A stretch of 64,000 nucleotides of DNA from Guadua angustifolia (lineage: Eukaryota > Streptophyta > Magnoliopsida > Poales > Poaceae), in assembly GCA_036346375.1 (NCBI GenBank), contig CM070502.1, positions 19,258,924 to 19,322,923 on the forward strand, in the 5' to 3' direction. Positions 38,803 to 51,524 of the stretch are shown here, piece by piece. The notes under the pieces were generated by a model. It saw only the letters and a program-made list of their open reading frames with translations. It ran no database searches and was not told where the DNA came from. Positions within the stretch are counted from its first letter, which is position 1. Each line of letters starts with the position of its first letter. A program made the position numbers and the translations under genes.

Positions 38803-40130
38803 GAATTTTTTTTAAAGAAACAGCGGGAGCTCTGCCATGCATTAAAAAAAGGGAGCAAAGAATACAGCACCGGTCCGAGACAAAATATAGTTTGACAATA
38901 TTTTTTACCACCTTTTCAGAGAACCTAAACTGCCCCATGAGGAAACTGCTGCCAACGTTTTGAGGAATACCACCAACATGACGCAAGAAAACAAGAAAAA
39001 GGAGGAAAACTACCGGAGTGACATAGGTTAACAATTTTAGACAAAAATAAAACTTGAAGATAGCAGCACTCAGCCATTTTGAAAAGTGATTGTGTTGACT
39101 GCCTTTTTGAGGAACCTCCACTTGGTTGAGCCTAAGCCCTACATGGCAAAAACGGAAACGTGCGCTTCCGGTTTGCAATGTCAAAAAGAGGTTGATCCCT
39201 CCTTGTTTGGTGTGATTGAGTGCTGTAGATTTTCACTTGTTGTCGGAGCTGGTCTTGATGACCTATTCTCTACCTTTCAGCCAGCATATGGCCCTGTTCC
39301 CCTGAGGTGAGGATGGATCTTCAGGTTCACCACTTAAACGTTTCCGGTTTCAGCTTATTACTCCAGAGCTTAAGTGATTGTCCTCTTGAGCTTGTGATCG
39401 TGGCTAGAAGTTTGAAGGGCTGAGCAATTGTGCTGGCAATACACAATTTTGCACCCATCCATCTGGATCAATGCCATTTTGACCAACTTTGCAAAGATGC
39501 CCATAGTAGCTTTTGGACTTGTAACCCCTGTAACCCAGAGATAGCTTACTATCTAGCAAGAAAATAGGTTGACAACTAGTTCAGGCTACTGGGCATTGAA
39601 AGCATTGTGACCTCCAAACCCTTTCTGATGCCTTACTGATGGTGCTTGCGGTTTGGTTCTTTCCTTGTGCTAGTCTTTAGCCATGCCCGAGCCCTGTTGG
39701 CGCACTGGAAGGACGATCGTCTACCAGCTTCCCTGACTGTAGCATTGACGTGAACCATTTTGTAAATCCATCTTACGATTATTGACGTCTTGAGAAATCA
39801 GATTGAAGACAGACTGCGGAGATTGGTATGCATTGTTGAAGATTCTTGCATTCCGTTCTTTCCATAAATTCTAGAAAGTGTAAATTAGAATCATGTCGAC
39901 GTGTTTGCGGGAGTACTTCGGCACGTGCCATCCAACCAGACGCCACCATTGCGAAGCCTTCATTCCTGACTGGGGGGGTCGGTTGGTGGAAGTGCAGCTA
40001 GAGGAAAACCTTCCTCCAAATCTATTTAGCGAAAGGGCAGATGAGCAGAAGATGCGTTGCCAATTCGGGTTCTGAGCCATAGAGAGGGCAACAGGCATAC
40101 TGTGGCCAACCCCTAGTTGCCAATCTATCT
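38803..40130 (-). mobile_element. L1-type LINE remnant, 3' part
   Basis: The minus strand shows the zf-RVT domain behind LINE reverse transcriptases: CCPLYGSEPELATHLLLICP then FAK (about 40105-40045), with a stop before IW. WKERNARIFNN follows at about 39855-39825, interrupted by a stop at its N side. A T8 run at 38806-38813 could be the complement of the poly-A tail. Stops and shifts throughout mean it is dead. Nothing else is seen in 39310-39700. Confidence 0.6.
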
Positions 40131-40340
40131 ACAGTGAGTACCCTCACTACAGGAAAACCAACATTTTTCGTCACCAAAAATGTATTTTCGTCACTGACAA
40201 AAGTCGAGGATTAATACAGATATTTTCGCGGCTTAACCAGAGCCAACAATTACTACATATATTTTCATCGGCTTAAAAATAGCTAACGATTAATACATAT
40301 ATTTTTGTCGGCTCTATTGCAGGCCGACGAAAATATAGAA

Positions 40341-40700
40341 GTTAGGGTTAGGGCACTCTGCCACGGTTACTATGTTTTCATTGTCCCTAACCCTAGCCGC
40401 CGAAAATATAAGTATTTTCGTCGGCTCCAGTACATACCGATGAAAATATAGGAGTTAGGGTTAGGGCACTCTGCCACGGTCACTATGTTTTCGTCGGCCC
40501 TAACCCTAGCCGCCGAAAATATAAATATTTTCGTCGGCTCCAGTACATACCGACGAAAATATAGGAGTTAGGGTTAGGACGCTCTGCCACAGTCACTATG
40601 TTTTAAATCGACCCTAACCCTAGCCGAGCGAAAATATAGGAATTAGGGCTGCTATCGTCAACTATGTTTTCGTCGACTCGAACCCCGGCCGAGCGAAAAT
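40341..40700. repeat. 113-bp subterminal tandem repeats of CACTA element C
   Basis: GTTAGGGTTAGG recurs at 40341, 40454 and 40567, with a decayed fourth copy near 40642. Each unit also holds CCCTAACCCTAGCCG in the opposite sense, so every unit is itself a potential stem. Confidence 0.85.
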
Positions 40701-41585
40701 AACTATTTTAATGGCGCGAATCGAGGCCGACGAAAATATAGGGTTTAGTTACACCCATGAAGGCTCGCGCTGTTTGTCCACTCGACACCGAAAGCCCGCC
40801 GCCACATCGCCTCTGTTGCCCACTTGCAGCCTCCCCACCATGTTCCCAGACCGCCTCCCCAGTGACCCACCTCCACCTGCCACCTCCACAGCCTCGGCAC
40901 CGCCCCCCCTGGCCAAGCCACCTCCACCCAGACCCATGACTCCCGGCGCCCACCTCCTGGCGCCAAGCACAATCGCCATCGTGGCGCCACCTCCTTGCCG
41001 ACCACCGCCTCGCCTCCGCTTAGCACGATCGCCATCGACGCCGCCAGACGCCTACCCTCTGCCGCCCTCGGTCTGGCACCTTCCCAACCGGCCATCGCCT
41101 CCGCGCACGACTACCACCGGACGCGTACCCTCTGCCGCCCTCGCCGCGTGAGTATCTATTTCTTTGTAAGTAAATTTGTATTAACAATTCTTTTTGTTGC
41201 AATTGTTTATTGCTCTATGATGCAAAATGTGTAATTGATGAATTGAACAAATGAATGTTTATATTGTTCAAACGTTTAGTGTAGCACATGTGATGGATGG
41301 GGGAAAATGTATTTATGTAGCAATGGTTGATACCAAATGCAATCGATAGGAGTATTATTAGTTCACCATTTTGACAAATAACCATAGAACAAAAGAATTA
41401 CTGATAAGTGGTATGCTGGAATGTTGGGTCACCCTCTCATTAGAATCATTATCAGGATTATGTAATTTTCTTCATATTGCACTTTGTGATTAGTTTTATA
41501 TACTTGCTCTTAATATTGCATTTAGTTTTATTTCTATTTAGTAGATAATTCTTGTATCATTATTTTTTAATAGAGTAGTATCAAT

Positions 41586-42906
41586 ATGGGTGATAATCGA
41601 GCATGGATGTATGTAATTACCGGAGAACAACGGGGTCACACAGACGAATGGGTAGAGAGGACACAAGCATTTGTGGATCATATTTTCTCTTTGAATCCAC
41701 GGTGGTGTAGCGAAGTGTCCATGCGACAAGTGCCGTAACTTCGTCAAAGCGGAAGGAGGAGATCGAATTAGACTTGTGCAGATATGGATTTATGCCCAAT
41801 TACTTAACTTGGTTCGAGCATGGTGAGTCACGTTTGGGTTCTACATCTAACATAGTCCAGATTATGATGACACGGAGGATAGATGTCGAGATATGGTGGA
41901 AGATCTTGGTCGACGAAAGACAGGATGAACCGGAAGAATGACCTCACGAGGTCGAAGAATTTTATAGGCTTCTTATCGCTTCCAATGAGCCTCTGCATGA
42001 GTTTACCAATGTCACCCTTCTTGTCTGCGGTGACACGGTTGATGGCTATCAAATCGAAATACAATTTGAGTAAAGATTGTTACAACGATCTGGTCAAATT
42101 GATATGTGATGTTCTTCCAGAGAATCATAAGATGCCGAAAGATCTTTATCGGTCGTAAAAATATTGGCGGGTTTAGGGATGCAATACGAGAAGATACATG
42201 TGTGCCCCAATAATAAGTGTATGTTATTCGGAAGGAGAATGTAGAACTAACACATTGTCTATATTGCAATGAGTCCGGTATATTCAAGTAACGGATGAGG
42301 AGGAAACACGGCAACAACAAAGTCACGCCAAAGTGCTCGCTTATATGCCCCTTAAACCAAGGCTACAACGAGCTTACCTATCAAAGGATCTTGCCATGCA
42401 TATGAGGTGGCACAAAGAAGGCATGCGTACATACGAGGGCTCCATGGGTCATCCTTCTGATAGTGAAGCTTGGAAGACATTGGAACGGTTCGATCCAAAT
42501 TTCACCAGAGATCCTAGAAATGTTCGTATTGGGTTGGCAACAGACAGCTTCATGCCTTTCACCACAAGTGCGGCTCTGTTCTCATGCTGGCCCGTGTTTG
42601 CAATACCATATAATCTCCCTCCATCATTATGCATGAAAGATGAGTATGTGTTTCTAACACTTGTTATTCCTGGGCTAGAGCATCCAGGAAAGCATTTGGA
42701 TATGTGCATGCAGCCATTGATTGAGGAGCTGAAGGAGCTGTGGGAAGGTGTTTTGACATATAACAATAATAGAAAAGAGACCTTCAAAATGCGTGTGGCT
42801 TATCTTTAGTCTATCCATGATTGTCCTGCCTACGGCATGTTTGCGGGGTGGAGCACGCATGGTCGAATGTCTTGTCCGGTTTGCATGGGTGACACAGATG
42901 CGTTTC
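41586..42906 (+). pseudogene. Tnp2 transposase, 5' half (transposase-associated domain and Transposase_21)
   Basis: ATG at 41586 opens the transposase-associated domain (MGDNRAWMYVITGEQRG). One frameshift at about 41700 is needed to reach its cysteine motif CPCDKCRNFVKAEG. After further breaks, 42333-42906 encodes the Transposase_21 beginning (HMRWHKEGMRTYEGSMGHPS) through to CPVCMGDTDAF, with a TAG near 42808. The frame stops where the solo LTR begins. Confidence 0.85.
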
Positions 42907-45900
42907 TGTAGTGACCCCCATTTTTACATAAATGCAAAAAATGGAAATCTCATGTGCACACAAGACTAGTCCCTGGATCAAGAGCTAGTATGCACATTTA
43001 TACAATTGATATCACATCCATACTCTTTATTGCAAATGATAAAGGTAATGTACATAATATAGTCTTACAATTCAGAGAAATGCAGCGGAAAGAATTAAAA
43101 TCTTGTAGTATGCCCATACAATCCTCGTGCAATCGACAAGGTATAATCCTAGAAAATCTCGTTAACATTCCCGAATCCTCGCCGAGTAATTTCATCGAGC
43201 TATTCGATTCTTCACCCTAAAAACAACATGTAAGCAAGAGTGAGTACTTTCGTACTCAGCAAGACTTTAGTGAATCCTATTATATATGCAGGCCATACAA
43301 AGGAAAGGTTTTCATGGTTAATTTGCATAAAGCTAGTTTGCAAAAGAATTTACTGAATTGTAGAACATAAACGGAATTTAAATAAAAGCAGTTAATATAT
43401 AAGTATGAAACAATAAATTTCACGAACCTCAGTTCTTTCGATCATCTTCATGAATCAATCATTGATATATCACATATCAATCCAAAATAATTCATCTCCA
43501 TGAATCAATCATTGACATCACGTCAATCCGAAATAATTCCTTTTCAACAAGGATATCCAATCCAAATCATGGTGCTAGACAGCACATATCAAATTCCACA
43601 TTTTTGTAAAATAAAATGCTAACTATGTGATGACTTTACCAAATGCCCATAACCGCGGGCGCGGCTAATCGATTAGTTTTACACTCTGCAGAGGTGTACA
43701 GCTTTACCCACAAGATACAATCAACTCACCACGTCAGCCGTGGATCGCCATACAAGAGTATGTGAATGAGCGATCATAACATTAACCGTTCAATTACTTA
43801 ACCCTAACTTTGCACCAGCATGGTGGCGATATGCTATGGTAGTGAAAGATATTTGTACAATCACTGTATGTGAAATAATAAGGTGTTCGTACAATCACTG
43901 TACGAGAGTTAGCCCATAGCATGGCGCACACCTATGAACAACCAATCACTAAAGAAGCTCATAATACTCCAGCCTACCAATGTGCAAAGCTAGTTTTAAG
44001 TAATCTAATTAGTTAAGACTGCCCCATAACAGCACTTGTGGTTGTACGGTTACTTTGGCTTGAAAACAACACATAATTCGGTCCTTAATCCAACACAGGC
44101 AATAATCTCCCCCTATTCTATGTGCAAATCCATGCACACCAGGCTATTGCCAATAATTGCCCGCATCAACATTATAATTTTATTTTTATTTTTAATTAAA
44201 ATAACCAAAAATCACCATCATGTCTCAACATATTTAAGAATCATCACTATGCCTCAAAGATATCCAAATATCATTTGATCAATGTCTCCAATTGATTTAT
44301 CCAAGACTTCAGCATGTCATGTGATCAATATCTCTAACCAATCCTTACCAAGTCTAAAGCATGGCTAAGCAAGATTATTAAACATCGTGTATACCCAAAT
44401 TGACATCATATATTGTCTAACCATGATCCTAAGGTGTCAAGGTTCACAAATTCATTTATATCAAGGGGGTTTCAAGAATCAATAGGTATAACTACCATTA
44501 CCCATAATATAGCAGAATTTAATGAACATACGCATGCAATCAAAACATTTAATGAAAACATTTATAAAACTGGGATCAACATGGTCAAAGGAGGGTGCTT
44601 GCCTTGCTTATTTTCTGTTTACGACGAAGTCGAGGTTGCGACTGATGAAGGTGATGATAGAATCAATAACGTCGGGTTCTACATGTCGATCAATGGAAAT
44701 ATAGCAAATAACATATTTCAATAAGGGCAAAAAGAAAATTGATAGCAAGAACAAATAAAACTTCACAAGAAACAGGGATTGCTCTTTATGAATTTATTAA
44801 TTTTATTTTACGAATTCAAGATGCAAAAATTGGTTAAGATTAAATAGATATATTCATTTTAGGCTTAAGGTGAGTTCTTACCTTTAATTAGGATTCAGAA
44901 TCAAAGCAACATTTAATTGGTATTCTAGTTATAAAGAGCTAATCTATTGATTTAGGCTACTAACATTATTTACATGATATTTGAGAAGGTTCTGGTGATA
45001 CAAACTTTATAATTATTGATTTCTCATTTGTGCCCAAAGTTCATTCATTCATACTGCGGCTTAAAGGAATATGAACACTTAGGGTTATTAAGCTATTAAG
45101 ATTAATATGCAAATCATATCGAATCAAGATTCTTTCTCCAGATTATGATAGTATGAACTTTGTAGTGTGTTTCTAAACTAGTTTTATAAGTTTTAACATC
45201 TAGACAGGTTATTTTATTAATCGATGAAGTAGCATAAATGATTAGAAGGTTAACGCTAAATCGGCCATATTTTCATCTTAAGTTTGCGGCTACATTCAAC
45301 ATGATTTCTTATTTATTTTTCTGGCATTAGCAGAGGATAGCTTTAGGAATGTTTTAGAACTAGTTTTGCAATATTTTACTTATATCTGAGTTGTTGTTCA
45401 CATGAATGATTATTAAGACCTAGCATGGACTTAGTTCAAATATACACAATTATATGTTATTTTTGCATATTCTGGTTCTTAAGATCATAAGGATTCTAAC
45501 AAAATTTACTTTATTTAATTTTGAGTTCATTTGCAAAATATCCGTGAATAACATATTTTGAATCCTTTTCTTTAAATTCAAATTTAAATTATAAACAGAG
45601 TTGAACTTCAAAATATTTTTGCATATTATGAATCTACATGAATTTAGATGAATTTAAGAATTTATCTCACTTCATTTAAGTAGTTAGTTCAAAAGTTACA
45701 AGTAATTTAATATTTTCAGTTTGGAAAATAGGAAAATAGCCATAAAAGGAAATTGCGTTTTCTCACATGAAATACGCCTGCTTTTGGGTTGGACCGAGCT
45801 AGGCGCCGACGAGTGGGCCCTGCGGTCGATGGATCAAGAACAGGGGCGGATTGGCGGCTTCGCGGCGATGGAGGAAGGCCGAGCGGCGGAATCGATGGCA

Positions 45901-47887
45901 CAGTGATGATCAAGAGTCATGGCACACACTTGGGTGGTATCAATTCTTCACGGAGATGGTAGGAAGGTAGTCGCCATTGGAGAGGGGTGGCGGCGTCCAT
46001 GGCGGTCGGGCGGCGCTTCAACCGTTTCTTCACAAATTGGCGCCAAGGTGAGCATCAGTGAGTTTCTAGGGACTTGATTTCGGGTTTTATTTGAAGAACT
46101 TACATGCGGGGATGAGCTACCACCGTGCATGGCCATGGCAAAAAGGAGAGCTCGGGGCGACAACACACCGGAGAAGGAGAAGTCCAAATTGGTATCGGGG
46201 CTGAACTCTAGGGGTCATGAGGATGCTTCAAATCAGCTGGATCGGTCTGATTTGAAGTGTAGAGCCTCCCGGAATAACCGGATTTGGAGAAGAAGCAGAA
46301 CTTGCTCGCACGGGAGAGGCTCAGAGCGAAGGGTCTGGCTAGGTTGGTTTCCTGGAGTGTGTTTGCTATGGCTTTTATAGAGAAGAGAAGGCGGTTGGGT
46401 CTGGCTTGGCGCGGAAGAGAAGAACGGAGAAGAATGGCGCTGAGGTGTGCCGTGGCAGCGAATTCGGAGCTTATCACCTGCCGGGGCAACAACTGAGCGG
46501 CGCACAGGGGAGATGAATTGGCTGGTCAGAGTCGTCTTGAGTCGTGGCAGCATTTGCGCGGGCTTATCTTCGTCGTGGCAACAAGTGGGCAGGGCGGCGG
46601 GATGGAACCGAGACGATCACGCGAGGACTCAGCGTTTCTCTGAGTCGCAGTGGCCAAGGCAGGGTACGACAGGGACAGCAAGGTGTACTGGAGCCTCGGG
46701 ATTGAAGTTGCGGCGTGGTTGAGTCAAAAGAAGAGCGGCGACGAAGCTGTCTCTGCGCTGGTGAGGGAGAGAGCGAGAGAGGGAGAAGCTCTGGGTGAGG
46801 GAGAAGAGAGAAGAAGGGTCTGGTGCGGGCAGCTGGCTCAGGAAATGGATCGGACGGCTGAGGTTTGGTCAATGCATAGGGCTAGGCCCACATGTAAGCG
46901 TCTAGCGCAAACACAGTGCAACAAAAATCCTAAAAGGCTAGCTTATCCGGTAAGTTTCATTCAGTGAACCGACTTGGAAATTTACCAAAATTTTTGTGAG
47001 TGTTGGTCAGGCAAGTATAAGTGTCCAGGTGAATTTTCATATAAACATGAATTGTGAATATTTTATTAAAATTCTGACAATGAATAATGCACAGAAATTC
47101 CAATTCTTTTTGATTTACTAAAGTGTTCAAATGACTTTATTTATTTTTTAAAATTTGTTTTTCAAATTAATTTGAGATAATAATGCTTATGTAAAATTTT
47201 CATATTTTTATATTTGATATTTAAATTCTAATAATTCTGATATTTCTATTTTCAGCTTTATTTACTTTCTGTTTTTGAATTTATAAAAGCTTCAAATGTA
47301 AGTTTTTATTTATAATGTTTTTACCAGAGGTAGATATGGGTCTTAGGTCGGCATATTAAAAATATCAACTTGATATAAGATCTGGATACAGCTACAAAAT
47401 TCTGACATGTTCTAGATCAGCTTTTCTTATCTCATAATTATCACATGATATCTTTTTATTTTAATTGTTCAGATTATCTTAATTGTCATGATTGTGATTC
47501 TGGAGATATCTTGAGTAATATGAAAATTTAACATTATTTTTGTTGATATTTTACTTTTACTTTCTTGCATTTACCATTTTACCATTTCGTTGCATTTAAC
47601 TTTTCTTACAAATGCAAAAGCTCAAGAAATTCCAATGATGCAAGAGAACTCAGAAAATGTTCAAATAAAGATCACATTTCAAACTCATTTTGATATTTTA
47701 TTTGTTTTGAAAATAATGATTTTAAGTTTTGAATTCCTTCTTTTTCATTAAGATTGAAATGGAAGAAATGAGGAAAGAATATTGTTTAAAATCAAAATCT
47801 TGATTTAAATTAAACTTTTAATTCATTTCCATTTTTAAATATTAATATTTCACTTTTCTTTATTTTTAAATTTAGAGGGCTATTACA
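42907..47887. mobile_element. Solo LTR (4,981 bp) inserted in Tnp2
   Basis: It begins TGTAGTGACCC and ends GGGCTATTACA. The flanks carry GTTTC on the left (42902-42906) and GTTT on the right (47888-47891), a 5-bp target duplication with one base lost. Removing it restores the Tnp2 run DAF(R)LKHGG. No internal copy of either end, primer site, gag or pol was found, so it is best read as a solo LTR. GC-rich 45750-46960 is a gene-like block typical of large grass LTRs; its open frames on both strands are not credible genes. 43200-43290 (AGCAAGAGTGAGTACTTTCG) resembles 61240-61290. Confidence 0.75.
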
Positions 47888-47892
47888 GTTTG

Positions 47893-49979
47893 TTTGAAGC
47901 ATGGGGGCAAAATCTGTTTCTTTGATTGTCACCGCTGCTTCCTTAATCTAAGTCACCCATTCAGGAAAGATAAAAAGGGATTTCGGAAGGATGTGGCAGT
48001 TAGTAAAGGTCTGCCAAAACGTTTATCGGGCATGAGGTTATGGCGTGGTATAGGCATAGTGAGTTGGATCTCACAAAGGATGGTAATGACGGATTCAAAG
48101 ACACACATAATTGGACTCACATATCTAGCATATGGAGTCTGCCATATGCCACTTGTTTAATCCTCGTGCATAATATTGATGTTATGCATCAAGAGCGAAA
48201 TGTCGCAGAAAGCAACATTAGTACGTGCTTCGACTTTAACGAAAAAACAAAAGACAATGTTAAGGCTCGTAGAGACTTGGTTGAAATCTGTAACCATCCC
48301 ACACTTGAAGTGATGGAAGGTGGAAAGAAACCTCGTGCTCCTTACTGTCTTAAAAGGTCAGACAAGATGGAGGTTCTTAGATGGATGAAAAATATAAAAT
48401 TTCCAGATGGTTATGCGGCAAATCTGAGACGCGCGGTGAGCATCTCGACCGGTAAACTAAATGGTCTAAAGAGTCATGATTACCACATCATCATGGAAAG
48501 GCTACTACCGGTGATGTTCAGAGGATATATGCCTGAAGAAGTGTGGTTAATGTTGGCAGAGATCAGTTTCTTTTATAGGCAGTTGTGCTCTAAGGTAATA
48601 AAGAAATCAATGATGAAAGAATTGGGGAAGAATATACCAGTGCTTATATGCAAACTAGAAAAGGTATTTCCACCTGGTTTCATGGACTTAATGCAGCATC
48701 TATTGGTACATTTACCGTACGAAGCAGAGGTGTGTGGCCTAGTGCAATACCGTTGGATATATCGCATAGAGCGTACCTTGAAGAAACTCAGGGCTATGGT
48801 GGGAAATAAAGCACGAGTTGAAGACTGCATCGCTGAGGCGTACTATCTAAAAGAAATATCCTACTTCTCGAGCCATTATTTCGCGGAGCAAAATGATATT
48901 AATGCTGAAACAACGTGATACCATACCTCTTCCGAAACAAGTGAAGGTCGTCTTGATATATTCAAGTGGAATGGCAAAGCAGTCGGTGATAGTTCCCCTC
49001 ATGAGTTGACTCAGGAGGAGTGGAATGCAGCCATAATGTATATGTTCTTCAATATTGAGAAAATGGACAAGTATTTTGCATAAGTACGAGTCATTTATGT
49101 GTAAATTAGTTTTGATAACTATATTGCAAATAACTCATGCAAATTGTAGGATTTTCGACAAACAAGAATGGCTATCGACCCAACGGCCTACTGAAAAACA
49201 ACTAGACAATTTATGTCGCAACGGTGTATGCGGTGGACCAAATTTCGTTACCTGGTTTAGAAGACATGTATAGATCCTATCTCAATTTAACTATAGATAT
49301 AGCCATACGATAATGTTCCTAAAAAATATATGTCTTTGCAGTGCGAGAGCGATGCTAGCGCCCATGAAGATTTACGTCAATTGTCCCATGGTTTCATGAC
49401 CGCAAGGAAGTTTGTGCGATATGATATCAACGGGTTTCGTTTTCGTACTGCATCCTTTGAAGCTACTGTCATGAGCGACCACAAAGTGAATAGCGGGTAG
49501 TCACTACTGGCAGAGGGTGCGGATGGTCGACAACCGAGTACTATGGTATTCTTCAAAACATTGTAGAGATCAAGTTCGAAGGACCAAAAGATTTGAGTGT
49601 CGTTTTCTTCTATTGTGATTGGTTTGACAAGGTAGGGATACGATGGAACGATAAACTTGGCTTGGTCGAAGTGAAACATGAATCACGACTTTCAGCTTTT
49701 GATCTATTTGTGCTTGCCCAACATGTCAAGCTAGTATATTACCTCTCATATCCATGCACCAAGCCAAGTCTTAAACCGTGGTAGGTTGTGTATGAGGTTA
49801 ATCCACGTGATCAGCTGCACATTCCTAGATATGATGAGTATATATCAAGTGAGCTTGATGCATTCCAAGAAGGTGACCTGCCAACAACGTTTGAAGTAGA
49901 TGTCGGAACGTCACTCGATGATTTAGTTGGTGACGTGCCCACCGAGGAAGATGGTCATGTATGGAAAGTTGGGAAGTGA
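47893..49979 (+). pseudogene. Tnp2 transposase, 3' half (Transposase_21 end, DUF4218, DUF4216)
   Basis: It resumes at LKHGGKICFFDCHRCFL (47893) and carries the end of Transposase_21 (48040-48230, VHNIDVMHQERNVAES, where LHIMKNV or similar is usual). DUF4218 follows (48400-48880: MERLLPVMFRGY, LLVHLPYEAEVCGLVQYRW, IERTLKKLRAMVGNKARVE), then DUF4216 (about 49500-49790: KFEGPKDLSVVFFYCDWFD), and an acidic tail to 49979. Stops at about 48916 and 49782 and a shift near 48050 break it. Confidence 0.85.
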
Positions 49980-50132
49980 AAACGACAGAATACAAGTATA
50001 TATTGCATATCTAATGTTTACATTAATTTCTATATATTTCATTTCTAATGTTTACAGATAATTTCTATATATTGCATTTTTATGAATCCATATATTGCAT
50101 TTGTTCGATATTTCATTTGTTGTTTATGCAAG

Positions 50133-50420
50133 ATGAGGTTATTTTTGCACCGTTTAAGATCAAAGAAGGTTGGGTCTTCATCTTCTAATACAGACGACAC
50201 TTCTTCTTCAAAAGGTATTAGTAGCCTTTTCAAAGGAAATTCCTCTCAAGAAAGTAGAATGCGACAATTGGAGAGTTGTATTAGAGATGTTCAGGAAGAA
50301 GCACCAGAAGTGGACCTTGATCAAGTACCGGAAGAGAATCATGAGGATGTGGCAAATGAAGGTGGAGACACACCCACGGATGAGGGTGGAGACATTGGAC
50401 CGGTCTTCAGGTTTTTTTAA
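50133..50420 (+). pseudogene. Start of CACTA ORF1 (low-complexity), truncated
   Basis: A plus-strand frame rich in Ser, Glu and Asp (SSSSNTDDTSSSKGISS, then EENHEDVANEGGDTP) follows Tnp2, where ORF1/Tnp1 begins in related elements. No Transposase_24 domain follows before the break at about 50577. The assignment rests on position only. Confidence 0.35.
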
Positions 50421-50576
50421 TGATAACTTATTTTTTTTGTGTATTTTATCTCTCTTATTAACTTCTTACTGATGTAAATAATATATAATTTTAGGTATAG
50501 AGCAGTAAGCCGAGTTCCTCCATATAATGCATGCAGTAAGCAGAAGTTCTGTCGTGATTTCAAGTGATTTCAATGC

Positions 50577-50660
50577 ATGACAGGTGGGTATAAGTGTTAT
50601 TTTTTTCACCATATTATTTCTGTAAATTTTCATTAATATATTATTTTTAAAAAAATTCGC
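50577..50660. mobile_element. Terminal fragment of the intron MULE-like family
   Basis: GACAGGTGGGTATAA followed by ATTATTTCTGT and TTTTCATTAA matches 31694-31774, the right end of the element in the ARF-GAP intron, over about 80 bp with a few changes. No partner end is visible nearby. Confidence 0.75.
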
Positions 50661-51524
50661 TCCGGTTGTCTGTTCGAATTGGTTCGCTCCCTTGAAAATC
50701 TCCTGCGCATTGATGTTAACTGGGTTGGAAGGAGACATTAATTACACGATGTTAGCTAGGCACTGACCCACTCGTACACGGACACACGACGCAATATTTC
50801 AAGTTGACTATAAACCTAAATGTGAAATTGTGTAAATTGGGGGGTATGGTAGTGATAAATAGCTTGTAGCTAGGCTGTTCGAACATGGAGTTATTATCAT
50901 GGAGTAAAATATTGCATATATTATCTAGTTAAGCTAGTATGTGTGTCCAGGAGCAATTCAGTTCTGGATGCAGCGTTAGTATTTTTAGACTTGCAAATTG
51001 CAAATACAGTTCTGCAGCTCCCTATGCAATACTATAAATCCATGATTTTTGTCATTCTTGATAATGCAAAGATGTCAACTGTGCCATTTAGGAAGCCGTT
51101 AGCAATCGGAGGCGATGAATTATTAGTAAGCTTGTTGACAGAGCTGCAAAAGTATGTTTTTTTTCCTCACCGCCACAGCTTAAATACAATGAGCCAGGTA
51201 TCTTATGTATAGGCATATTCATCGCAGATAATAAAAGTATACAACTTGACATGTCTGCACATACATTGTTCAAATTTATAACAAGTGCAACTACGCGACA
51301 TACTCTCGTCTACAGTGAAGTACGTAACGTAATTTCTATACAAAATACTGTACATGGTAATTAACTCATCTGCATCTTTGCTAGGAAGCACTCGACTATT
51401 GCTCATATAGTTACTCTTGTCCAAATGGCCGGGAGCTCCATGAAGTAATTCTTCAAAGAAAATATATATATGGTATAACTCACGTGCAGCCTTACAACAC
51501 CCGACTGTGTAATTGCATATATCG
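50661..51524. other. 3' flank of the WAK gene; no gene seen
   Basis: AT-rich sequence, presumably the 3' UTR and downstream region of the minus-strand kinase gene. Short frames on both strands have no recognisable features. Confidence 0.5.

Larger units (their letters stand above)
40145..50576 (+). mobile_element. CACTA element C, interrupted by a solo LTR; right end lost
   Basis: 40145 starts CACTACAGGAAAACCAAC, a textbook CACTA terminus. Subterminal repeats with TTTTCGTCGGC run to about 40740. A GC-rich leader, the Tnp2 remnant (41586-42906 and 47893-49979) and an ORF1 start follow on the plus strand. A 4,981-bp LTR insertion splits Tnp2. The expected TAGTG right end is absent; sequence at 50577 onward is a MULE-like terminal fragment. 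Confidence 0.8.

Noticed and set aside
40341..40620. TTAGGG/CCCTAA motifs suggesting telomeric repeats
   Set aside because: Only two units in a row, spaced by 113 bp, and plant telomeres use TTTAGGG; they are CACTA subterminal repeats.
40711..41151. Frame of 146 codons, Pro/Thr-rich
   Set aside because: Untranslated-leader-like part of CACTA element C, open in several frames on both strands; Tnp2 starts at 41586.
46129..46967. Open frames on both strands in the solo LTR
   Set aside because: GC-rich gene-like block typical of large grass LTRs, no recognisable protein.
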